A stretch of 64,000 bases of DNA from NCBI GenBank assembly GCA_911728455.2, contig OU452228.1:21150950-21214949 (forward strand), read 5' to 3'. Position numbers and translations under genes: made by a program. Shown here one piece after another: positions 37,701 to 49,700 of this stretch (position 1 is the first letter of the stretch; each line of letters starts with the position of its first letter). The DNA is from Marthasterias glacialis. Lineage: Eukaryota > Echinodermata > Asteroidea > Forcipulatida > Asteriidae. A model generated the notes under the pieces. The model had not been told where the DNA came from, did not search any database, and was given only the letters and a program-made list of their open reading frames with translations.

Positions 37701-40700
37701 ACTGCTTGGCTGATTGCAATGGGGACAGACAAATTGGAAGTGACACGTCTTGTTCCGTTTCTTATTTCAATGGCCGAGCATCCCATTCTTGGCCTGGCTG
37801 ATGAAGTTGTGCGTAGACAGTCGGTCGGTAACCAGGTCATTTAATTAAGGTTGCTCATGATAGAGTGATCGTAATTACTTGTTTAAGGTCGTCAAAACTA
37901 TGAAAATGTTTTGCCGCGGTGAATAAACAGATGAGGAACCTTTCGTCGTTTCTTCTTGAAGATTCAATTTAGGGAGGTTGGCGACGTTGCTGCGAAATGC
38001 CTCTTAATGTCTCTCTGCTGTGCTGTTTACTTCTTTGGTTCTGAGGAGAAGCAGTGATGATGAGACAACACTAGTTTCCAGCCTGGTCCCAGGCTTGAAA
38101 CCAGACTTGGAACCAGACCTGGAGCAGACCTGAAACCAACTTATTTCAGAGTTCTTAAGAGGTATTTCACAATGCTTCAGAGCAAACCTCCAGAAAATAT
38201 TCCACAAGCAAGTTCTTACATAATTCTGTGAACTTAAATAAAAAGAATAAAGTAGAAGAAGAAAAGAATAAAGAAAAGAACTTTTAAAAGGGAATTAGGT
38301 GAACAATTTCATTAAAGTGTTGGTTATTTTAATCAGTTGCAATGAACATATTGCTATGTTTGGTATAAATGTAAAAGAGGAAATTTGTTAATACTCTTAC
38401 GATCCATTTTCTTTGGGCCTAGCTGTAAGAAAGTTGGGCATTTGCCAAAGAAAGAATTGTCCCGATACTGTTAAGAAAGATCGGCAAAATCTGCATGCAT
38501 GATCTTACCATGACTTTTTATCTGTTTATTGTCATGTATTTTTTTTTTGCAGTTGCTGAACCTGCATGTACTCTGTTGTGCATTTGATGTTTATTATATT
38601 TTAATGTTTATTATATTTTAATGTTGTTCTTATCAAATTGGGTCTTTAAATTTGTATGTCTGGCTCCTTGGCCCTCAATTACAAGTGACAATGTAGAATA
38701 AGACAATGTGAAAGACACAAGTCTAATCCCCAAGAAGCCTCAATTTGGTTTGCCCAGGCCCTTTTGCAAAATGTGTATGTCTGACTCCTTGGCCCTCGGA
38801 TTACAAATTACAATGCAGAGTAAGACAATGTGAAAGACACCAGTCTAATCCCCAAGGAGCCTCAATTTGGTTTGCCCAGGCCCTTTTTCAAAATGTGTAT
38901 GTCTGACTCCTTGGCCCTCAGATTACAAATTACAATGCAGAGTAAGACAATGTGAAAGACACCAGTCTGATTCCCAGCTCAATTTTTGTGATCATGGCTT
39001 CGGCTTTGACTCCTAGGCTTAGGCTTCCATACTGAAAGTGCATGTTTTCAATATAAATGAAGGTGCCCTAAGCCAGAGCCAAAGCCTTAGCCGTGGTTAC
39101 GGAAAGGACCATAGACTTGCTCTAATGAAATGAGAAGAGAAAAAAAAACAATGGATGGCTGGTCTATGAACACGCAATTGATTGGCTGCTGATTCTTTAG
39201 TGTTAAACATCTTTAACATATCGACCACATGTGGTTTCATTTCAGACAGTGGGTTTTGTCAGCCCTCACAAAATAATCAGTTAATGATCCGTCCGTGTCT
39301 TCATTGATCCCTTACATCCGGACCCCGACCAGGAAGTTAATAAACTTTTCATAATCGTCTCGTCGTAAAATAATAATCCAGTCAATATTTCACACACACA
39401 CACACACACACCCACACAAACACACCGAGGAACTGTTTTTTGTCTTCTCCACACAGGGATTTTGCTTATGTTGCCCGAGACAAGGTGACCAAGCGTTACA
39501 AATGTCATGTATTCCGCTGTGACATTCCTGCCAAGGCCATTGCCAACGCTCTGCACGAAATCTGCGCCAGGGTGATGAGCGAGAGACAAAAGGGTCACAC
39601 AATCTCCATGGTAACACAGGGTCAGATGATCCAGCAGCAGCAACAGCAGCAGCTTATGCAAATGAGGAGCATCTCATTGGATAGTAATAAGGAAGGCATT
39701 CCAACAAGTGGTATGTAGTCGGCCAATCAAAACTCTTGTTTTCAGTTAGTTATTCTTATGTGATTATTCAGTCAGTCACGTGTAGTTTGTTTATTTACTC
39801 ATATATTTATTGATGTATTCATTTATATGTCCGCCGTTTTCTTCATTTGTTCATTATTTCCTTAGTTATTTGTTTCAATTTTAGGGGAGGGCTTTGACAA
39901 CGCCAATTATTTACAAATCATATCGAAACATAAAGAATTATTCTGTTTACATGATCAAATTTTTGAAGGAAAAAAAAATCTCTTAAGAGTTGGGAGTTGA
40001 CCACCAATTAAACCTCAATGGTCATTTAAATTCAAGTTAATACGATATTGAAATTGAAACCTAATAGATTCAATGAAGCTCCTGAGCCCAAGTCCTCCGC
40101 TAGTAGTAATCATCAAACATCGCTCCCCTGCAATATAAACCGCTTATCCAAATATTCACTTGAAAAAAAAAATCAACATTCACAGATGCAGTCTAAACAA
40201 TCCCATCTCATCAGCTCATCACCATGGTTATCCTCCAGCCCCCCCCCCTCCTCTTTCTCCCTCCCTAAGGGAATGTAAATTTCTTTCAGAGATTAGCCTC
40301 AATCAATGCAAGGAAATCTAATTTAGTCGCGGAGAATCCAAACAGTGCCCGGCTAAGTCAGGCAATATGGCTTAATTAATGCACTTAGCGTTCACAAAGG
40401 AGGCAGTGATGCCTGTGTTTAGACGAATGCAGTAATTACTTCATTGGTGTGGTCACCACGTTTTCTTTCTTTTTTTTCGTTCTTCTTTTTTCTATTTTAT
40501 GCTGAATAAACACGAGTGCACTTTCGGTTCCTTTTTGTAGTCAGAAGTTTGATTTGGTTATTTGGGAGCTAGATTCAGTCTGTGCATATATCTGTTAATT
40601 AGGCACTAAATAAGAAGGAGACAACCAATTCTGCTCCTTAACACAAATTTCTTAGACTGGTTCCCGGTCCCTACATCGTTCTCTTCTGACTGTATATAGG

Positions 40701-43700
40701 GACTGGTAAATACTACCGATATGGCGCTTTTGATAGGCCCTTGATTGCGCGGGTGCATTAATAATTTTCTAGTTTTAGAGATGACGTTGGCTATGCTCGT
40801 GACCTGTGCATGTTGTTGTTTGACACTACTAGCACACGTGTGCATCGTAACCCTTCACCCGGACATATAGTGAACCAACCTGCAACATCAAAATTCAAGC
40901 TAACTTTAGAAGAATATCTTAACTAATGTAATTTCTACCTCCATGGTCTGCACGATGGGAGATTCTGTGTCCATCACATTTTGTGTAAGGCCGCATTGCA
41001 TTATGGGATTACGTAGACATACAAATGCCAATTCTAATTAGCATATACCTGGCAGAAATCTGCACCGGGAACCAGTCGAACAAATTTCTTTAGGGAAAAT
41101 GTACTGATTTTCCAGCAAATTGTTATTAACTGTACTTAGTGAGCCTTGTAGTGTGTGGGTTTGCTTCTTCCAATGTGGGGTGATGTTTGATGGTTAAGTG
41201 TCTTCCTTAGGGACACAAGTGACAAGACCGGGACTCGAACCCACACTCTGTTGATCAGAAGCACCAGAGCTTGAGTCCGGTGCTTATAACTTCTCGGCCA
41301 AGACACAACATAAAGTACTTACTGTATAGACCTTATTTACACAATGTCATACAAGGTGGGGAGATGTTTATGGAGGTCAAATGATGGCTGCATGACGATG
41401 ATGTGCGTTACTCCTGCAGTACCATAGATTGCTGTTGGAGGGTTCTTTTGTAAGAGAACCACGTAGAGTTAGCTCATGCTCTGAATCATGCTCAGCTTAG
41501 TGGGCCCAGTATGTAACTGTGCGCTTCCATTGTTTCATCATGGATTTCCCGTAAGAGTATGGAGTGTCTGTCGTGAGTGAGCTGCGCAGTGCACCAGGCT
41601 TCAAACTCTGGTGTGGGGGGGGGGGCTCCCTCTGCCACATATCGGGTGTATGGGTGTACAGTTGTAGTAGCATAAAGCAAAGGTTCAGATACAAAAAGGA
41701 ATTACAGTGAATATTTTTTCTTGTTGACGTTTTATCACACAGTTGATTTCCCAACTCCCAAGGCAGAGCCAATTACAGTATTCCGAGCTCACTATGTTGG
41801 GTCAACGATGGTCTCAAGGCATGGTGGTAGGTTCATTAAATATTGAGAGATAATTAAATTTGCCTTCCTCGGGCCTGTGATTTAGCAGAATGTGTCAAAG
41901 TCTTTTTTAATATGTACAAGATTAAAGTTTTTTTTATTTTTTTATTTTTTAATAAATATTCCCTGCTTTCAAGTTGTACCTTTACCTCTTTAGAGACTGT
42001 AATAGCAGCAAACAGCTTGTGCCAAAATGCCCGTGTTATCTCTTACTACAGATACACTGAAGTTTTTGATCAGTTTATCTATTGGTCATATTTTTATCCA
42101 AATTCACGAAAAATCATTTGTACTAGGCATGTTTACACCATTTTTGTTGTGGTTTGACATTTGTTACCAGGAATGGAGGTCCTGAACACAGCAATCAATA
42201 AAGTATGTCAAGAAATACCAGAGGACCAATGGACGCCATCGAGAATTGAGGTTGCCGTTTCTACAGTCACAGTCACCGGCATCAAGGTACGTGTTTTAGG
42301 GTCAAGCAAGTTTGCCGAGTACAGAAAAAAATCCAGCTTAGCAGAAATGGGGTTGCCAGCCAAAATACCCATTAATGTACATTGCTTCTGACTGGTTCAT
42401 CCACAAAATAGGGTAAGCAAGAAATTTGGCACTAACCTGGAAAAAAGTGAACGTAAGCGCAAAATTCCACAACTAGCAGAGCCGTGAAATTTGGCACTGC
42501 TTTCAAGCAAAAATGCAGCTCACCAAATATGTTGCCTTGCTTGGAGTTCAGTTGGACTATCCCGGCCCGATGTATTTAATACGGTTGTAATTCCCCCTCA
42601 GTGGTGAGCCAGAGTCTGACCACAAACTTCCAGCTAATTATTGCGGTATTTGTTTCATTTTACTCAGCATGTACTGAGGTCTTTCCTTGCATTCCATCAT
42701 GTCATACGGAGTATTGACAAACACCAAGTCGCTTGCTTGGCCTCAGCGGTCATACCGATGCCTCGTACCCTACTGCATAGTTCACATTTTTCTAATCTGC
42801 ACAGACGAAATTTCATCTGCACGGAATTTGCCAGCCATTGTTGTTGTGCATCAGTGTGCAGTTGTATAAATGATTTGAAATGATAGGATTTCAGGCCTGA
42901 CTTTTTAACAGGGGCAACGGGGCAATTGCTTCTGTTGCCCCATGTCATTGTCCTTGGTACCCTTGAAGTGTTCCAATACTTGTGTAGAGGTGCCCTTTAC
43001 TAAGGAGAAAATGTCTTGGTGCCCCTGCCCATTTAAGAACGAAGCATACAGGCATGCTGATTTTGTAGACAGACCACAGCATTGTCAAAGTATCACTGTG
43101 GCAAAATGTACAAAAACATTCTCTCTTTTTTTTTTTAGTTGATGTAATAATTGCATCAGGGAAAAAGAACAACATTAAAAAAAACATTTTTGATTCCTCC
43201 ACCCTCCACCTATTATATATATGTATATATAACTTAAAATAAATAAAATCAATAAAACTTGAAACTTAAACTCAACATATACACGCAAATAAATATTATA
43301 AAAAAAAAGCACTTTACCCAAGGACAAATTCCATCCTTTATATTTGTAAATTCAACCTAACCACCTAAAATTATCAACTGAATCCATCCCCTGGATTTGC
43401 TTCGTTTTGACTGATTAATTTGGGCTTGAAATAGAGTCCTACCAGAATCTAAAAGGTGTTGATGATGGGTTTCCTTAGGAAGTTGGATTCGTGAGTGAGG
43501 TAGGGTTAAGGGTTGTCAAGGAAATTAATTCTGACAGAAAATGTGCAATGCCGAGGGTTGTAACATTCCTACTGATGGTGGCAGGTATCATTGCACATTC
43601 TTTCCTTTCATGTAACTTGTCAGATTTGCTCTTTGAATTCTTGTTGTCTCTGTCATACCACAGAACATGGAGTATCTGTTGGCTTGGTTCGGCTTGTGAC

Positions 43701-46700
43701 CCATAAATAAAATTAATGTTAGAAAACAATCGTTAAATTAGCCTTAAAGCTCTGCCTTATGGGTAAAAAAAGCATTCTCACATGTCGTGGTTAGCCATAG
43801 AGTTAGAACTAGAGAGCGTACAAAACCATGTTTCACATTCTGATTGCGGCCTCCATGCTGGCAAAGAGGGATTCTTCCCATTCAAGATGGTGCTGACCCA
43901 TCTAATAACACAGGTCGTGGATCGATTCACACAGCCAACATTTTCTAAGTGGACATCTGTATGCAATTTGCCCGTAGGGATTCAAGCCAATGGTGGCACA
44001 GCGCGGTTGCGTGTGATGATCCATAGTATAACAAAGGTCATGCATCAGTTTGGGTGGAAATTGGTTTCTGCGAGGTTGATATTGTGTTTGAAAAAGCCTC
44101 CGGAGCGCCACGGCAGCTCGGGGCTGTATACTCCCCAGGGAGCTGAGAAAGATTACCCGAATCTTGTTGGCCCAATGACCAGAACACTAATGTAAAGCGC
44201 ATTGAGACGTTATTGTAAAATGCGCTATATAAGAACTAGTTACTATTATTACCACATCAATTCACACAGCCATATTTTCTAAGTGAATGTTTGTGTGCAA
44301 CATAGGGGATTAATGCCCATTGTTGGACTGCACGGTTATGATGTGATGACCTTTCATATACATGTACATGTAACATTGTCATAGTGAACATTGGTAGGAA
44401 TTTACCCGTAGGGGCCAGCGGTGGGACAGTGTGGTTATGTGTGGTGACCAAAGATTAAGATGGGGGAACTCTGGCTGAAATGTGAAATCTCACTGGACCC
44501 CATTTCGGCAAGTGACTCTATTGATACAACACTGATACGTGCGGACCAGTGTAGACAATGACAATTGCTGTCAATGGGAAACACAGGGATTCACTTACGG
44601 AAATGGCGCCCATGCATATTTCACTTTCCAACAGTAGATAAAGGCTCAGTTTCACATCTTGCGCCTACGGCGCTCTATAATCTTTGGTGGTGACCCTTCA
44701 TAGCATTCATAACACAGGTCATGCATCAGTTCATACAGCCAACTTTGTTTAAATGAACATTTATATTTTCAACTTGTCCGTAAGGGATTCATGTCAATGT
44801 TGGGACAGCATGTTTACCATTTGATGACCCATCATAACAGCTGCGGTTTCTATTGTAAGAGCGTTTCATGGATGATAGCGCCCTCTTGCAGTGAAAACAA
44901 ACGTGTGTCAAAACTAAATGAGGTCATGCACCAAGACTAACCCGGTAGCAACCCATTCACCAGGTCGCAATAGAGGTTTCACATGACGTCACCAGAGACC
45001 TTTTTCTAATGCTGCGTGCACAAACAGACGCTGGGAATCGTTCAGCAGACGACGCGTCAGCCATTGAGTTTTGTACTTGGATGGAGCCAATATGGCTGCG
45101 AAATGAACTTTTCCCGGGGTCAAGCAACCTTTCTATACACTCCCAATGGGTCTTATTTGTCACTCAGTCTGTGGGTGGATTTCACAAAACTAGTCCTATC
45201 TAACAAATAGTCCTATAAGTTAGGACTGGTTACTTGTCCTAACTTGAGATAAGACTAGTCCTAGCTCTTTGTGAAATCCACATTGTAGTGTAATTTGAAT
45301 CTCCACATATTAAATGACAAATGGTAGTTTCATGCCTAATTTGAACGTAGCATTTGTTAATGTTTTAATGTCCTTTGTTTTTGGTGTATTTTTGTTTGTT
45401 TACAGAGCAAGGAAGTTATTGCTGAAAACAGGATACGGTTCTTATCCTTCTTGGGTATCGGCAATGACATCAGGTAAGAAAAAAACAAATCGCTTAAATT
45501 CCTCAAATGGGCCTTATTTTTTACTGCTTGAGGGCGCCCTTTGGGGGTAGATTGGGGTTCAAACCATAGAAATAGTGTGGTAAACCAGATGCAATTAGAC
45601 TTCTAATAAAGCAGTTAATATACAACTTTTGAGGTTTTTTTTAAAAGACAGTTTTACAATGTAATCAGTGAAAGATATTTGCTTGGAAAATTTGTATTTA
45701 TAATGTTTTGAAATATTTTTGGACTTTCAAAATGGAGTTAGTATTGCGCCCTCTTGCTGTCAAAAATACGGCCTATTCTTCAAGATTGTTTTTATAGATA
45801 TTGGAATTGTTGTAGTTGTAACAGTGTTTTCCTATTCTTGCTTTTTCTTTGTTAACATTTTACATTTTTAATGAATGGTAGCTATGTAGAATACTGCCTC
45901 TAGCTACCGGGCAATCTGGGTAGTCTAGTTGGTAAGACATCTGCTCTAGAATGCCAGGGGTTGTGGGTTTGAATCCCACCCGAGGAATATACCTGTGAGG
46001 TTTTTTTTTCACAGGACTCGGGGGAAAAGTACTGAGTATACAGTGCTTAACACACATTGGTGTATGGGCAAAAAACACAAATAATAGAATAACGTGCCAA
46101 CTAGAGTACAGGTTCTCAGCCACACCTCAGTGAATATGTACATTTATTACACTTGAAAAACCAGGCCATGGTGGCCGACTGTCCCTTATGTACTTTCGAT
46201 CCATCCCCCCCATGGGTGTCCACATTTCACATTGGTTTGACGCTTCAGGTACTGACATGCCTGCAGCACCTTGGTCCTACACAGTATCCCCCATAGTGTC
46301 CGTTGGTCTCGCATCATTCCCATTTCCTGACCTCCACCCTTGTCACGTCACTCCCGATCAATTTTTCCCGCATCAGCTGCTGTCGTTACAGCATTCAGCA
46401 CTCATGCTAAAAGAAGGGAATGCTTTGGTGATTTTGTTTTTTATAAAAGCTTTAGTCTGAGAGCTTGGTGATTTTTTTGATTGTATGAGAAAAAAAATAG
46501 CATGTTTATTTTCAGTCCGACAGCTTGGTGTTTGTGTTTGCACCTTACCTTAGGTATTAATCGTCCTGGTATTGTTTTGTACTCTTACGCTTTCATTTAG
46601 AAAATTATTTTGCAGTCCACCCAACACTGATAGACCTTTATCACAGTGTTGCCATCTTGTTTCTCCTTCCATACAAATCAGTGTGACCAAACTGAGGCTG

Positions 46701-49700
46701 GAAGGGAAAATAGTCTGGCACCCTTTTGGCAAAAGGAGAATTAAAGTATTTTTGCTATTTGGTATTCAGGGAACCTGACAAAGATTGCAGAAGGGTGATA
46801 AAGGTCTATTGCCTTCGGTGTGCTAGACAAATAATATCTTAAAATGTATAGTGTATTTTGAATCTGAAAGCTTGGTTATTGTAAAGCCTGTGGAAAAAAA
46901 AAAAAATTTTTTTTGGGGGGGGGTTAAGAAATGCTGTCATCTCTTGAGAAAGTCATGTTTCAATTCATCCAATCTTAATTAAATTGGCCATGCACTAAAA
47001 ATAAGTGCGTATTTGAAACCCTATTCTCTTGGCAACACTTTTGAACATATTGACTAACCATTTGAAACTATTCAACTGCACCGGTTTTGTAATGTATGCT
47101 GACTGGTCAGAACCAACTGTGTACTGTGTAGATGCATTCAATTCACTACATGATATCATATTGCAGGCTGGCATATTTTATCTTTCATTCAAAACAGGCA
47201 TGATATTCATCCTACTTTAACTAGAATTTTTTTTTTTTCTTTTCCGAAAATGAGTGAAATTGTCAAATAAACAGCATGAAAATGTCTTTTAAAAGATAAA
47301 CCGTTTGTAGGTGAGCCCTTGTATTTGTAGACTTTCCTTACTGTTTCTTTCCAAGGGCCACATATTATACCCGTTAAAACCACAGTGGATAATATTAAAT
47401 TGTCAGACAGTAAGGGGGGGTTACTGTGTACTGTGTAGATTCATTTACCACATGATATCATATTCCATGTTGGCATAGTTTATCTATCATTTAAAACCAA
47501 AGTAGATGACAGTGTCAGACACTGAGAGGGTAAAATGTACAAAGACTTTATTTGTTGTAACTTCCTCAAAAACATTCATCAAAATTTCACCGGTTAGTTT
47601 TATAGGATAGGTCGATTGAAAAGTATAGGTTTCCGAAGACCGGTTTTGTGCCACTGTCCCTTTAACATATCCCACCCTCTGATTGTGTGCATTTCTTGTA
47701 GACAATTTGCCTACATCATGTGTGTCGGCAAGCAGAAGTTCCAATGCCACGTGTTCAGCTGTGAACACTCAGCTGGTGGCCTGGCTAAGTCAATTGAGGC
47801 AGCTTGTAAGGTAGGTTTATTTCTACTGCCTCTTTTATAAGACGGATGGATTCTAACCCCCATAAGCTCAGTTTTGCTGGTCAATTCCTCCGTGACTCAA
47901 ATTACATTGACCACTTATATCTGGTGTTTCTGATTGATTTATGAGACTTAGAATTTTTAAACTTGTTTGTTTTGTAATTATTAACAAATCTCAGCTGATC
48001 AAGTCTTGAAGATCATTTAGAAAACCAAATTTCTGTATCTGTGGTCAGTGTACATGCAAAGTGGGGTGCCTCATGTAGTTGTCAAAAGGAGGTTGCTCTT
48101 TGGCCCATTCTGTGCGCTGCGCGTACATAGCAACGGTTATCGGTCTGCTGGACCACCAGAACTTTCCTATGGAACATTCGGAATGCAACTGCACATATTC
48201 ACCTATGAAGGGACTGTTCCTGTAGCTCGGCGTAATGTTGCAGTCCAGCGGAACATTCTGGTAGTCCACTGGATTGCAGGTGTATGCCTACGGGAACGTT
48301 CCTTCGTGCCTGGAACGTGCCCGACTTTTGAGGTGCTCCCTTACACTACTGGATGCATACTGATTTTTGAATCAGTTCAGCTTCATGTCTTTGTATGTAC
48401 CTGTGGGAAACTTTGCACTCAAAGTGGAGAATATCCAGTTACAAAAACTGATTGAGTTTTTGTTTTTCTTTCAGCTGAGATACCAGAAGTGCCTGGACAA
48501 TCGTCCCAAAGGCCACCATCTGATGTCGGAGCACTCCATTGATGGGAGGGTGAGTAGATACTGAAAACTCATTGAGTTTGAAAAAGAGGGTCAAATACAA
48601 GATCTGCAAACAAAGAATCAACGTTGGTTATAACGGTGCCTCTGTAACACTCTACCCATAATGGGAACCATGCACTTAAACAAGGGATGAGAAATTTCAG
48701 ACTTTTATCTGAATTCAGGCTTTTTTTATGTCTGCCCTGGTGAAAAAAAGTAGCTGTAATTTTCTTCAGATTTAAAGAAACCCTGCTCTTTGAAGCACTT
48801 CTCTAGCACTGAGGATACTGCTCCCCCTGTAGCTCCTTGTAATCTAGTGACTAATCCGAGCAGCTCGTTCATTGGCGTTTACACCACTGCAGCTATGGCC
48901 GCCACACTTGCACATCGACACACACGCACTGTGAATCCTCAATGCTGATTGGTACATATGCACGGCTGACGCGCTATTGTTGCGTCGCATGCAGCGGCCA
49001 TAGCTGCGGTGGTGTAAACCACCATGAACGAGCTGCTCGGATTAGTGTATAAGTCAAAGTGTGACAAAAAGGTGGAAATGCCATCATTTTAACATACCTC
49101 CTATTATTTGGATCCTAGTGTCAGACCTTTTTGCCAACAATGATTCCTGGCCCTTTTAAACACCCAGCTTTCCTTTGCCTCCAAGTTTATTTAAATATTG
49201 ATCCGTTAGAGTCCGTAGCAGCCGCAAGTGGCTTGTCCCAAAATGCTCATGGCGGCCATAAATGGCCTCAAGATTTGACCTACTTCCCGCCAACCCAAAA
49301 GGTCACAAAAAGGTCATGTCCTGAATTCACATTTTTCAATGTTTAAAATTTTACCAAAATATCCGCGTGCAAACAATTGTTTCAAGGCCTCAGGTTTGGA
49401 CCCTAGCAGAGGATAAAGAGACAGCCTTTGAGACAGACTCTGCTAGGGTTGAAGCATGAGGCCATGAATTTTTTTTCACATTTATACAACAGGTCCTTTT
49501 GGTTGGTAAGCAATTTGCAACAGCTAATTCTATTTTCTCAAAATATCTACATTTCTAAAGCAAAACCAAAGTTCTGTTTCGTTTTGATTTTTTCAGACAT
49601 TTTTACTGGAAAAACTGTGTCAAAAAGTCAACAATATGTCAAAATCATAACAATGGCAAAGAGGAGTTTTCAATGTTAACATTAGACACTCTTGATATAC

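Larger units (their letters stand above)
23957..39456 (+). other. APBB intron within PTB1, 15.5 kb, host of the microexon
   Basis: GTAAGT...ccacacag, phase 2. This is the largest intron. It contains the 6-nt candidate exon at 34150-34155, two SINE copies, the 1.4 kb inverted-arm element, a TTAA-flanked MITE, a 121 bp tandem repeat and long simple-sequence tracts. No other gene is supported on either strand. Confidence 0.9.
42287..45405 (+). other. APBB intron within PTB2, 3.1 kb, repeat-rich
   Basis: GTACGT...tttacag, phase 0. It includes degenerate repeats of 43.9-44.85 kb, a LINE/SINE-tail-like segment and a 107 bp MITE. Confidence 0.9.
45474..47701 (+). other. APBB intron within PTB2, 2.2 kb
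   Basis: GTAAGA...ttcttgtag, phase 2. It contains SINE copy 4 and a fold-back element. Confidence 0.9.

Noticed and set aside
38653-38975. CRISPR-like array
   Set aside because: Contiguous 121 bp tandem units without spacers, in a eukaryotic intron.
39632-39652. CAG repeat as a non-coding microsatellite
   Set aside because: It is inside an exon with conserved PTB1 sequence and correct splice sites, so it encodes Gln.
48048-48455. 135-codon ORF between two PTB2 exons
   Set aside because: No similarity to Fe65, wrong frame for the flanking exons, and the 664 bp intron around it has good GT-AG ends. Its sequence includes a partial palindrome.
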